NCBI GenBank assembly: GCA_028023455.1
Contig: JAQFVV010006203.1
Span: 6,976,821 to 7,040,820 of the forward strand
Length of the DNA: 64,000 bases
Reading direction: 5' to 3'
Origin: Epiperipatus broadwayi
Taxonomy: Eukaryota > Onychophora > Udeonychophora > Euonychophora > Peripatidae
The notes under the pieces were generated by a model. That model did no database searches, was not told where the DNA came from, and worked only from the letters and a program-made list of their open reading frames with translations. A program made the translations under genes and the position numbers. This document shows, in pieces, positions 13,934-24,790 of this stretch (position 1 is the stretch's first letter; every line of letters begins with the position of its first letter).

Positions 13934-14559
13934 GAATATTTGCCATTAAACTTGGGGACTATTATTACTTGAAGAGGCCAATCAAAAAGTTTATTGGTAA
14001 AACATTTTGTGATCAAATATGATCACTAATGACTATTGATCTAACTATAATTCTCCTCAAGATTTAGAAGTTTTTCATGCATAAGCATGAATGTTTGCCA
14101 TCGAACTTATATGGTATATAATTGTTCCTACTTTCCATTCTGAAGTACCTGACATTAATTAAACATTATCAAAATGTACTAGTCAATTTTTGTATGACAG
14201 TAATGCTTTAGTATACATATATATTTCATGGATTTCTGACCATTTCCACCTCAAAATTTTTTTTCAGTAATTTGTCAAGTGATTTCATGATATTTGCCTT
14301 AGTTTTAAAATTAAATTTATTCTTGATAACATTTTGATTCAAGTTTACATTATAAAAGAATAAAAAAAAATCAGTTATTTATTACATCAAAGGAAGCATT
14401 GTGAGAATGTTGATTTCTGAGATGATGGCATAACGTAAGTAAAGTCAAACTGAGACCAGGTCTCCTGATATAACTGTTCAGGAATAAGCAATCTGTCCCT
14501 GTTTTTAATGTTGGTAATATTTGAAGTGAAGATACACTGAACTTCATTACTCTTATTAT

Positions 14560-14900
14560 GTAATAAAACTTATCAGAGTAAGAAATACCTGAAGCTCTTT
14601 AACATCATTAGGTCTTATCATATTTTACACTATTTGTGCTGTCTTTGGAGGTAAATGTTTACTTTTATCTGAAAATTATGTGCTCTAGAAATGCCATTTT
14701 TTGTGTGTCCCAAACATTTTTGTGTGCATTTAATTTCACTCTGAATTTCTCTAGTATCTTATATACTTATGCAATCAAAATTAGCTGTTGCAAATTTATC
14801 ATCAAAATGTGATATTTCCTGTAAAACATTCAATGCCATCTTACCCAGCAGTAGTCTATTATGCTTAAATAATCCAACTGTGTTTTTTATGGTCAATATT
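14560..14900 (-). pseudogene. Gypsy reverse transcriptase remnant
   Basis: Minus-strand frames contain GLFKHNRLLLG (gypsy RT 'GLFxxxRLPFG', near 14.86 kb), then KFRVKLNAHKN...MAFLEHIIF ('LRLNxxKCxFxxxxVxFLGHxI', near 14.7 kb), then RPNDVKELQVFLTLISF ('P.dvkeLrsFLGlvsYY', near 14.6 kb). These are three consecutive signature blocks in the right order. The YxDD catalytic box is not intact, and stops and frame changes separate the blocks, so the enzyme is dead. Confidence 0.8.
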
Positions 14901-15589
14901 TCTGCAGATCTATCAATATATCATTGGTATTTGATTAGTTTTTATGTAATATCATTTGATAGAAAATGGATTTAAGATTCAATTCAGCAAAGTGTGACAC
15001 CTTTTGGAACCTGGTTAATACTTCTTTCCTGTTCAACAATAGATATAACTTTTGTTTAAATACTTATTAACCATCACTTATAATTTCCTCATATCTGTAT
15101 CTATTAAGTTTAGTTATCATTACTATAAGCATATCTCAGTCTTACATTTTGACTGATGTTAGAATTCTCTTAACAATTAATTCTCAAATTTCCTCTTCAA
15201 CTTTGTTTTCTTTGCAAATGCAACTTTACATTGTTTGCAAATCACTGGAATACATTCACAAACAGTTCTATATCTACCAAACTTATTACTATTGTACTTA
15301 GTCTCTCATTAAATAGATCTGGATAACTCTTTTTGACCTTTTGTCCTAGTTGTATTTTTCCCAATGCCAGTATGGTTTCTATCATTAAAACTAACCTCTG
15401 TCAATTATAGGATTGTTTTTCCTTTTTTAATCCATCTAATAATAAGGAGATTAGTTTTTTACGGTATTTAACTGATACTTGAACTTGGCCAATGTTTCAA
15501 TGTGTCCATTCACCATAATCTTTAACATTTCTTTTCTCTAGAGATCTTTGTACAATTGTTTGACAGTGTGTTTCAATCTTTCTCAGACA

Positions 15590-15895
15590 TTATTGATATT
15601 CTTGAATCACTTTCTATTTCCATGTCAATGTATTTCCTGCAGATTCGAATTGTATTGTAAATTGCTCCAGTAACACCCATGTTTTTATCAAATTGTGTAT
15701 TGAGTGTTTGACCTCTTGCACCTGTCTCTTCCTATTATCATTTTTTTTAAATTTACAGGCTGTGTCATGTTTTCTCATAGCAATAACTAGTAGCTTTTTT
15801 ATTATTATTATACACAGATTTTCTAAAGTTATTTCCTTGCCTATTAGATTTAAATGTGCCAGAATTCTAGCTATCTGCTTCTGGTTGAAAAGCAT
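15590..15895 (-). pseudogene. Gypsy nucleocapsid/protease remnant
   Basis: The minus-strand frame 15895-15614 contains RKHDTACKFKKN, which resembles a degraded CCHC zinc knuckle ('CxRCGxxHxxxxCxFK'). About 70 residues further on, another frame reads MEIESDSRISIMSEKD, close to the retroviral-type aspartic protease start 'xVDTGAxVSIISExx' with the DTG box lost. Position upstream of RT on the same strand fits the end of gag and start of pol. The capsid part further upstream is not recognisable. Confidence 0.6.
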
Positions 15896-16060
15896 GTGCT
15901 CATTCTATCTTGCACATTAAATCTGGATCAAATTATATGTATCATCAGACCTATCCCATGGCAGCTGATTGGTAAGGTTTTCCTCTAAATATTCCCCAAT
16001 GCTCACTGCCTTCAACTGATTCTTTAAAAGCTGTGTTATATTTCTCCTCTTTTATATGCC

Positions 16061-16740
16061 TTCTGTTTCTTAGATTTATGCATGCTAAGTGGTGAGGAAT
16101 AAAATACTACTTTAACAACTCAATTATTTCCTTATTTACATAGTCTGTTTACTCTTTCAATAAATTTTCTATGTGAAAAATAAAATATTACTGCTAGCTT
16201 GCATTTATTTTTCTTGATTATGCTAAACTTAAAAAAGTTCACTTGTATAATATATAATAGTCAATCAGTCGCATTGCTTACATAAAATTAGGCAATACAT
16301 GTTTGTCCCAACAAACAAAATTCGAGTAAAACAATATTGTGTATAATCCTATGCCTGATGATTAGGCTAAAAGTTACAGATGTGACACATCAATTGCTTG
16401 TCAAATGGCTTATTAAATCATACCTAAAATTCAAATCTATTAATTAGAAAAGTAATATTGAGGATATAGACTGACAAGTAAATCAACACAGAATTCAAAA
16501 TGAGAATGCATTCAGTATTAATACATGCATATCTTCTTGTTGTTACATGCTCGCTAATTTCAAAATCCATATTCACTATAAAGTATTATTATTCCTGTAC
16601 ACAGTTCAAAGTCTATTGGAGATATATGAATGTAAATATTATAATCTGGGCTAATTTAGAAGTGGCCCTTTAACAAGATATGTAGGCTAGTGTTCTAATT
16701 TCAACAAGTTGTTCTCAAAATTATATATATATAAGATTAG
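16061..16740. other. AT-rich stretch, nothing recognised
   Basis: Lies between the gypsy relic and the foldback element; no coding, RNA or repeat signal identified. A gypsy 5' LTR could be hidden here, but I found no partner for it. Confidence 0.35.
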
Positions 16741-16754
16741 CAATCTTATTCATA

Positions 16755-17350
16755 GAGGCAAAACTCTCCATATAGTAGTGCCACTCAGAGCAAGCCAGAG
16801 TAACCAGCAAATGCAAAAAGGTTTGTGCATAAAATCTGTCTCTAGTGTCTACTCATCCAATATTCCCAGACTAGTTTCTACCTTGTGGCTTTCATCAGTG
16901 AGGCACTTTGGATCTGAGAGCATGCACCTAGATCTTAGGATTTAATGCAACTCTCCAGCAGCCATCTTTTACTTTTTTAGCTAATTAAACAGCTTTGAAT
17001 CCCAAATGAAAACATGTTTTCAAGCTCAACTCATCCAGCCTATATAGTTGTATAGATATGAACTCAGTTCAGCATCCATACTTTTTGGTATCTTTGGTTC
17101 TTTAATAACCACAATCACCTTAATGCTATTAGCCACAAACTAGAAATTAGTCTGGAGATATTGGGTGAGTAGGCACTAGATATGAATTTTATGCACAAAC
17201 CTTCCTGTATCCATTGATTATTCTGGCTTGCACTGAGTGGCGCTACTGTATGGAGAGTTTTGCCTCTGTGAAAAACAGCTTGTGTAAGCATAATGAATGG
17301 TGCTGTAAGCATAATGAATGGTGATCATCCTAATGTTTGATGGTTAAAAA
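16755..17350 (+). mobile_element. Foldback hairpin element, copy A (14-bp TSD)
   Basis: Exact 14-bp direct repeats CAATCTTATTCATA flank it at 16741-16754 and 17351-17364. The left arm, about 16755-16945, and the right arm, about 17115-17285, are inverted copies of one unit. Landmarks are GCAAAACTCTCC, GAGTAATCAATGG-like, TTTGTGCATAAAAT and a CTTGTGGCTTTCATCAG-like block. A spacer of about 165 bp separates the arms. After the right arm comes the family 3' tail (CAGCTTGTGTAAGCATAA...), here with a 19-bp internal duplication. Short open frames (16709-16945 +, 17115-17312 -) are only the repeat read on each strand. Confidence 0.85.
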
Positions 17351-17364
17351 CAATCTTATTCATA

Positions 17365-18484
17365 CTATAATTAGTTTTTTTTTTAGTAACAAATTATATG
17401 CACATACATATTGTAACAGGAGGGGGGGGTAGAAGTTTGAACTGGGTGATGAAAAATCATCATCAACCCCAAGTCACTACAAAATACAAAATCAAATTTA
17501 TAAAAGTATATATAAGCAAGATATATTTAAAAGGAACATGAGATCAAAAAATCTGTGACAGCATTGAGAGATCAGCCAGCTAACTCAGAAGAGCAACTAT
17601 AATAATTAAACAACCAGCATTATCATTTAAAAAATAAGTACAAATAAATACTCAAGAGAAATAACCATCCATCATCATCATTGATGGGAATAAACAAATT
17701 AGTACAATAAATCAGAATAAAATCAACAGACCATCTTGTGACTGGATTGAAAATGGGTCTTCTTTAGACCAGGCTAACCACTGAGCCTTTGCCACCTTGG
17801 GCAATTATTTAAACATAACTTGGATGCACCAGCTTAGTGCCCATCCATTAAAATACATAAGAATCAGAAATCAAAACAATAATGCTGGGACATTTAAAAC
17901 ATGCTGATCATCATCAATGCTCTGGCCACTTGTATTGGTCAACTATAAATGTAAATTTTTAATAAGACTAAAGTAAAATAAAAGATAGTGCATGGGCTTT
18001 AAAGAGTATCCTCTTTTGCGCCAACCAGGATGATGATTGATCATCTCTGGATGCCCCAAAGCACTAAATACACATCCTCATTTATATATTCAGCCCATGC
18101 CCGAATCTAGCTCAGAGAACGCAAAGCTCTATTACTGTATGTGAACAAGAGATGATGGAATACAATTTTAACAATTAAATAAGTTTATTAATAACAATAA
18201 AAAAATGTTATTTAAGGTCTTATAGGTTAAGGATTCTGATTTTGAAAAGTATACAAAATTATATACACAACTAAAGTTATTACATTGCTTTACAATATTT
18301 CTCAATCAGTTTCTACAAACGCGTATATATATTCATACACAGACATGTGTTTTATAATATACAAGGAATACATTTCAATTAAACATAAAATAATTATTAC
18401 ATTTGTAATTTACATAATTACTATTCAAAATCCAAATTTTTACATTGATTTACATATATGTGCGCACAGACGTGCGATTTCTAA
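17365..18484 (-). repeat. Stretch holding a tRNA-like SINE head (about 17742-17787)
   Basis: On the minus strand GGCTCAGTGGTTAG (17774-17787) is a good RNA polymerase III A box, and TTTTCAATCCAG (17742-17753) is a decayed B box at normal spacing. This suggests the tRNA-derived 5' head of a SINE running toward lower coordinates. I see no matching copy elsewhere in the window to define its ends. The rest of 17365-18484 shows a G8 run near 17420, a TCATCATCA tract and no gene. Confidence 0.4.
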
Positions 18485-18486
18485 TA

Positions 18487-19528
18487 CACCTGGGTCTCGT
18501 TTTACGTGATAGATAGGTTCCTCAGAAAAAATGCGCAAACGAAATCGCGCAAAAATAGACGTAACTTACATTAAAAAAGGGGGGATGCGGTCTGTGATTT
18601 TTCAAAATTCGCGTAAAAGCAAAGCACCAACGTAAAATTACTTTAAAATTCGCGCAAAAAAAAAAATAAGGAAATAAAATATGACTAATAAAAAATTTCA
18701 AATTTGAAAAAAATTGATACAAGACAAACTTTTTTTAATTATAATATTTAATTTTATTCAAAATAATATATTTTTATGCATAATTTACAGTACAGTAATT
18801 TACATTTTTTTATACACTTTTTAATTATTATCGCTATTTGCCGAAATACAACTAGCGCCAACTTCACACTCATGTTGTGTCATTGGTTTTCTGGTGACAA
18901 CATAATTAATCTTCAAGACGATGATTTTATTAATTGTTTATGAAACTAACAACTAAAAATTAAATTCTTATTTTTGTCTTTAATTTTCAATTCTGTTTAA
19001 AAATGAAATTTCACATCACATTAATTTCAAGTCACCGTAAGTAATTTTTAAATTGTTAATTACAATTAAAAATCAGATTTTAATTGTCAAATTTAATTGT
19101 GCCCACTGCTATTACTTACCTTTTAAAAATAAACTTGTGGACACTAAATGAGTAATAATTGATTACATTCTTTTTTAAAAAGCAAAAACAGAATGTGATT
19201 TAATATGCAAAATTAACACGCACAATGTTTGAACAAATTTACATTATAATCTTGTAAAATTTAATGTGTGTATACATAAAATGTGAAATTCATGATTTTA
19301 ATTTCATTATTGCATAAAATATTACTATTATAAAGCACTGAAAATATTGAAATTACTAAGATGAAAGTCGAATTCCAATAATGTGCTATTACTTTCAATA
19401 TAACGTAAGTGCGCAAAATTTATTATTTAAAGTAATAACGCATTATCGGAGTTCGACTTCCGGTGAAACATGAATCACGTAATTTCAAAATTGTGTTAAA
19501 TAAGTCCATGTAAAAAGAGACCCAGGTG
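18487..19528 (-). mobile_element. TA-flanked non-autonomous transposon, copy 1 (Tigger/pogo-like)
   Basis: It starts CACCTGGGTCTC and ends with its complement GAGACCCAGGTG, with TA on both sides (18485-18486 and 19529-19530), the Tc1/mariner/pogo superfamily signature. The first 60 bp (GGTTCCTCAGAAAAAATGCG...) recall the subterminal style of Tigger elements; that assignment is from memory of the family, not a search. It is about 1.04 kb and lacks a full transposase. It is the inverted relative of 33661-34612. On the minus strand about 18830-18945 a frame reads VVTRKPMTQHECEVGASCIS, also kept in the other copy and probably the tail of the parental transposase. Confidence 0.85.
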
Positions 19529-20149
19529 TATACAGTTAATATTAAAAATGAATTGACATTTAATAATAAAAAAATATTAAAATTTTACATATATGAGTGT
19601 GCTGTATATATGCACACTGACTTTACCTATTTAAACTTGTTACAATATATTTTTAATAATTAATTCATTTGGAAAACACATAAATTTCACACATATACTT
19701 GTGTATAAACAAAATATATAATTTAAAATTTAATTTCAGTTTATAAGTTGTTTTTTTTTATCAAACTAAATAAAGTCAACTTTTGTTTGACAGGTACTTA
19801 TTGATTAATTATCAGCATTCTTAGACCAATTAAAAAAAGAGTTGCTTTTACGATTTTAATTCAAACAAAATTATGTTTGCATTTGTATATTCTTCTTTTA
19901 ATGTCATTTTTTTTTATTTATAAAGATTTACCAAAACAATTTCTTTAAATATATATCAAATCGTCTTTCTTTTAGACATTTGACTAAAGCAAATTATTAC
20001 TTGTTCTGCTTTAAGTTATTAATTTATAATTTTAAAACTCATTTTAAAAAATATTATGATAAAATAACTCATAGTATATACACGCGATGTGTTTATCGTG
20101 GTTCCCTCCGTGTATAGATAAACAGTAGCATAAGTACATCAATTTCTTC
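19529..20149. other. AT-rich stretch, nothing recognised
   Basis: No coding or repeat signal beyond TA runs and homopolymers. A short CpG-containing segment lies near 20080-20115. Confidence 0.4.
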
Positions 20150-20890
20150 ATGCTTTCTCTTATTAAGATTGGTTTCTAGTCCATCAGAAAAAATATAATT
20201 CCGGGCTTGTTGTCATCATCAGGGAAAATTATTCAAGTAATTAGTTGGCATACCATGTGCTTACTTTTGTAGTCCAAGCAATTGTCAAGCTGTCTTCTAG
20301 AACATATTTAACATAAGCAGCTAGTTGATCCATTTGAAGTGACCCTGGCTTCATGAATAAAAACTCTTCAGTAAACTACAAGGCAGCTACTGGACTGTGC
20401 TCCCTTAGATCTTTATAGGAGGTCTGTATGAATCGGCTAGCTATTTTGCCCTCATTTTTTTTTTAGGCTATTGATTTAGAAGTGACCCAGCTTCAAATAA
20501 ATCAAAACTCCTGTGAAAGAAAATATTAGCAGCTCCGGATCTGCTGTCCTGTCTTCAGCTATATCAATTCATGGTAGATGGACTGCTAACTCTACAGTTA
20601 GCTAAAACCAACTGCTGCAAACTTCAACAAGTTGCAACAAAATATATAACCAACTTTGCAGACTGCTCTCTTAAAAATCATTATCCAGACTTTGTAGTTG
20701 GCCTACTTGGTCACTGCTTAAAATATTAAAAACTCTTCTGACCAACTCTTACAAAACTGCAAGCAGAACTGTTCTCTTTAAAATCACTCTCCAGACTATT
20801 CTCTTCAAAAATCATTATCCAGACTTTTCTCTTCAAAAATCATTACCCAGACTGCAGCTAATTTTGTAATCAGCCCTTTTATAAAATCAT
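20150..20890 (-). repeat. LTR-like or retroposon block with short tandem units
   Basis: Richer in G+C than its surroundings. It holds a 28-bp unit of the form CTCTTCAAAAATCATTAxCCAGACT in tandem at about 20768-20851, a fourth relative at about 20670, and a diverged pair of 'GAAGTGACCC..CTTCA' blocks near 20337 and 20479. Read on the minus strand, its GAGAGCAGTCTGCA motifs recall the minisatellite at 40730-40911. There is no coding sequence. It may be a solo LTR, but I could not find TG...CA ends with a target duplication. Confidence 0.4.
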
Positions 20891-23522
20891 CTAGGATGAT
20901 AACATCTTGATTAAAAACAGAGTTTTTATTTTTATCTCACTAATCCCTTTGAAAATATATACATGTTTTTGCTTAGGGGATTTCTAATAGATAAAAATTT
21001 TGTTTAATTAATTAAAATTTCAAAAATACAATAGGGTGTTTTTAAATTTCAAAATCAGAGTAATAATTAATAATAATGCAATATTTATATTTATTCAGAC
21101 CTTTTTAAAATATTAATTTCATAATGAAATTTTACTTTAAACCCAGAGTTATTTAACCCTTTAATTATTATTATTTTATTTTAGGAAATATAAAAAAAAT
21201 CTACAAAAATTTATTCTATGTTTATTTCTACTTTTCCTTTATTTTACGTATATATATGCACATACACTATATTAGTGTGTGTGCTGTAACCCAACTGGCT
21301 ACAATAAATATAGGTGAGAATTCTAAGTTATAAATACTTTTATCATGGATTTGCATTCAGCCTAATGGTCTTTATACTTACACAAAAATAAAAATTGAAG
21401 TCACATGCTTAATTCATTAGCCAACTTTCTGAATTATGGAGCTGGATTGCCAGGAAATGATGTCTTTCAATGATCTTTTCTTCAAAAGGTCCTGATACAG
21501 AGGATGGCAACCACTTCTGTGCAATGATTTAGTCAGTTTGATCTTTTTCTGGAAAGTAAAATCTGCATTCTTTTTCTATTGTTGACTGCAACATTTCTTT
21601 AGATACAAAAGTTTTTTAGTTTTTCCTGGTTTAGCTAACTTTTTACATTTAATTGATGTTAGTTATTTTATTTTACTTAGCTGGCTAAGTTTTAATTACA
21701 CTTAATTCTATCTATTTTTTACTATCCATTTCAATATGCATAAAAGAAAAACAGGCCATAAGATTACTTTGAGCAAGTTAACATTGTTTTCTTTGAAAAA
21801 AAAAAAAAGTATTTTTTTTCTTTATAATTGAAAATTTATTATACTGAAAGTATTAACTGATTTATAAGTTTTTTAAATATTTGTGCAATAATAATGTGTG
21901 TAATAAATGTTCATGTTTTAAGGCTTTCAAAAATATGAAGTTGATCAAATCTGGTTCCTAGTCAAACACTTTGCCACTATCGATATAGTTATGTAAGATA
22001 CAATTTATTTAAATAAATATTGTAGCAAAATTAATTTATTAAGATTTTTCTAACCCATATTTAATTTGTGTTTAATAGCAGAGGGGTGGAAAGTGATGAG
22101 TTAATATTGAATTTTATATTACAGATTCTCACGGCTGTCTAATTATGCTTTCTCAGGTAAGAACTTCTATACTTATAAATGCTACTACCATCCAACATTC
22201 TCAATATCACCTTTTAATGTATTTTGTTTATTGAATAGATAAAAAAGTTAAAAGTGGCTGGTAGATGCCTAAGTATGTTTGTCCTTGCTTTGAATTGATA
22301 AAGGCAAATACCACAAATGTCAGACATAGATTTGATTGTTCTGGAATAAGGTGATTTTCGAAATCGTATGGTAAGTGGAGAAAATCATTCGGTGTTTTAT
22401 TGATATATTAAAACCAGTTTTTGGAACAAAACTTTTTAAAATTAAAAACTAGTAAAATGATGGGGAGTTCGTTAAATTTTGTGATTTAGCTATTAAATGA
22501 AAATGCTAGAATAAATAATTATTACAGAGTTATGGCTACTCATTAAGTAATAATAAAGTAACTTGCCTCCAGTAATTTTAATATGAATACGTATAGTAAT
22601 AAGGATAGATTCAATGATTTTGATGACATCCTAAAAAAGAAAAAAAATTCGCAAAGAGTGACTATATCGAGAACTGGATTGAAATCACTTCTGGTGCTCA
22701 TATGTCATTCAATCTCCAGAGAACCTTACCATTTGATTTTTATCATTATTATTGAAAGTTGCTTGAATTATATAAAAAACAATAATGCATTTTTTTATAC
22801 ATTAAACAGTTAACTAATTTTTTTAATTAAAATTATTGACAATTTATATCTAAAAACTTTTATTCGCGAATGTAAAAGAATGTGGATTAAATCTGTATTG
22901 ATTACAATTCATAGAAATGACGGTCCACTAAAGCTATTCTACAGGTGTTAACACTTGTTACCATATATGTATATTAATAAAATCCGAATTTGTTTTTAAA
23001 AATATTTAAGCATTTTGATAATCACTACTAATTTGGCATGTTCATAAAGTAAAAAACCCAATTAATTATTTTGATTATACAATACAGTATTACTTTTTTC
23101 ACAGTAGTAACTTTTTAATCAAATCTATAAACATCGGTTTTTTATTTTACTTAAGTCTAGATTTTATTCACATAATTATATTTTGACACGCACTCACGTA
23201 TAAAACACAGAATAATAGTAATGAAATATTTAAAACTGAAAGCATAATCCGATCCCTTTTTTTCACCTACCCCAACAACAAACGACAAAAGTTTTTAAGT
23301 TTTATAAACGTGAAAGTAACTCGATAAGCAGATTTTGAACAAATTGTCATTCTCTTCTTGTAAAGTGACAATAATGCTTACAAAACTTATTAATTACATA
23401 TAAAATATTATACGTTAATAAAATTTGGTAATACATTGTTTAATTAACTAAAATATCAAAATATCGAGTACTGTATAATAGATTTTAAATGTAGAAATGC
23501 AGATAACAATAAATTGTATTGA
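20891..23522. other. AT-rich 5' flank of the carboxypeptidase exon
   Basis: No gene recognised. The frame 22583-22813 (+) has no known family. From about 23150 toward the exon the sequence gains a few CpG-containing words but shows no clear TATA box or CpG island. The transcription start is not identifiable by eye. Confidence 0.4.
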
Positions 23523-23618
23523 ATGCATTATACTATATTGTCAATCTTTTTGCTTATGTGCGCCTGGTTTTTATTATTGCCTTTTTCAAAATGGCGGATA
23601 GTCCAAGTCTACGGTTAA
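23523..23618 (+). promoter_or_regulatory. Possible upstream ORF overlapping the start codon
   Basis: An ATG at 23523 opens a 31-codon frame that runs across the carboxypeptidase start in a different frame and stops at 23616-23618. If transcription begins upstream of 23523 it would be met first by scanning ribosomes and would reduce translation of the main frame. The ATG context is weak (G at -3 is absent). Whether it is in the mRNA is unknown. Confidence 0.3.
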
Positions 23619-24473
23619 TTTTAAGTAGCATATTTTGTTTGTTTTCATTAAGTGCAACTCAGGACAAATCTCATTTTCAAAGCAATACAGTGAATAATAA
23701 TAATTTTGAAATTAGTGGTTATTTTCATTATCGGAAATATAAAGAAATGACGAATTATTTAAAACAATATCATAAAAACTATCCGAGTATTACTGAACTC
23801 TTTAGTATAGGGAAAAGCGTACAAGGTAAAGAATTATGGGTTTTAAGGATTACCGACAAAATAAACGAAAAAGAACCGGGAGAACCTATGTTTAAATACG
23901 TTGCAAATATGCATGGAGATGAAGCTGTTGGTCGAGCAATGCTTTTAAAGTTAATTTCTTATTTATTAGAAAATTACAGCGTTGATGAAAGAGTAACACG
24001 ACTAATTAATAGTACCGATATTTATATTCTTCCTAGCATGAATCCTGATGGTTTTGATGAAGCACAAGAAGGTATATGTGATGATGGTAGCGGAAGAAAT
24101 AATGCAAATAGTGTTGATTTAAATCGAAACTTTCCCGATCAGTTTATGAAATATCATTCAAGTCAGGAATTGCTCGTTAAAAAAGAACCAGAAACTTTAG
24201 CTATAATGAAGTGGATTATGGAAAATAAATTTGTGTTATCAGCCAATTTACATGGTGGTAGTTTAGTTGCAAGCTATCCTTTTGATGATTCCCCTACGCA
24301 CGGTATCCATGGAATTATGAGTGTTTCACCCGATAATGCTGTTTTTAAAAATTTGGCTCACGTCTATGCTAATAATCATAAAACAATGCATTTTGGAAAG
24401 CGTTGCCGAGAAAATGAAGAATCCTTTCCAAATGGAGGGATAACCAACGGTGCATTTTGGTATGATGTTCCAG
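23591..24473 (+). CDS. Carboxypeptidase D/M-like metallocarboxypeptidase, first coding exon (partial)
   Basis: M14B (N/E subfamily) zinc carboxypeptidase, which removes C-terminal Arg/Lys from peptides in the secretory pathway or at the cell surface. I start at the ATG at 23591: it has a strong context (CAAAATGG), is followed by a signal peptide (residues 1 to about 23, hydrophobic core 8-20), and an in-frame TAA lies at 23510-23512. Visible in order: HGDE at 108-111 (zinc ligands His108 and Glu111), VDLNRNFPD at 175-183 (substrate-binding Asn-Arg pair), SANLHGG at 217-223 (third zinc ligand His221), YPFDD at 229-233, and GGITNGAFWYDVPG at the end. An N-glycosylation site is at Asn140. The exon stops after the first base of a Gly codon at CAG|GTTAGT; the family continues GGMQDxNY here, so the donor fits. 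The catalytic Glu and all later domains are missing. The ending is closer to the first domain of carboxypeptidase D than to CPM or CPE, but one exon cannot settle it. Confidence 0.95.
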
Positions 24474-24479
24474 GTTAGT
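24474..24479 (+). promoter_or_regulatory. 5' splice donor, phase 1
   Basis: CAG|GTTAGT matches the metazoan donor consensus (MAG|GTRAGT) with one difference. The coding frame would end in a TAG at 24476-24478 if unspliced, immediately after the conserved DVPG motif. The family is expected to continue with Gly-Met-Gln-Asp at this point. Confidence 0.85.
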
Positions 24480-24680
24480 TCTATTCTAATAATTATATAT
24501 ATCCATTTTAATATTACATCAAATAAGTGCGTGGTGTTTTCCTGAAGGTTTGTGATGATGGTGTTTTAGTTGTATTTTTATATTGGACTATTTCCATTAT
24601 CTGAGTATTGAATGTCTTTAGAAAAAATTAACATTTAAATATTCAAAATACATTCAACTATTAGTAATAGCACATTCTTA
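24480..24680 (+). other. Start of the putative first intron
   Basis: A/T-rich, no exon-like sequence. I looked for a second exon encoding the GMQDxNY...CCKYP segment of M14B enzymes in the downstream sequence and did not find one, so this intron may run to the window end. Confidence 0.5.
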
Positions 24681-24790
24681 AGTATTGAATTTTAAGGTAA
24701 CGCTCTAACCAACTGAGCCATCGGTTGGTTAGAGCGTTACCTTAAAATTCAATACTCAAGGATCTAAGGGTCCAGGTTCGAATAGGCCAG
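24681..24790 (+). repeat. tRNA-derived sequence in a 33-bp-arm palindrome
   Basis: Positions 24681-24713 are the exact reverse complement of 24724-24756, with a 10-nt loop. The stem is the 5' half of a tRNA: on the minus strand it reads GGCTCAGTTGGTTAGAGCGT, a classic D arm/A box. The plus strand continues from the right arm through a CCTT...AAGG anticodon-like stem to GGTCCAGGTTCGAATAGG (B box, about 24769-24786), so a nearly whole tRNA-like unit runs rightward and its 5' half is duplicated in inverse. The anticodon loop is too long for a normal tRNA, so a tRNA pseudogene or SINE head is more likely than a working tRNA. Confidence 0.75.

Larger units (their letters stand above)
12990..16060 (-). 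mobile_element. Decayed Ty3/gypsy LTR retrotransposon
   Basis: Read on the minus strand, gypsy pol blocks occur in the expected order: zinc knuckle/protease remnants (about 15.9-15.59 kb), reverse transcriptase (about 14.9-14.56 kb), an RNase H-like block (about 13.93-13.71 kb) and integrase (about 13.47-13.01 kb). Many stops and frameshifts interrupt all of them, so the element is dead. I could not find LTRs, a primer binding site or a target duplication, and the limits are set only by the outermost recognisable coding remnants. Confidence 0.8.

Noticed and set aside
23519-23590. Extension of the carboxypeptidase frame to a TTG at 23519
   Set aside because: There is no ATG in that stretch; the ATG at 23591 has a strong context and is followed by a normal signal peptide.
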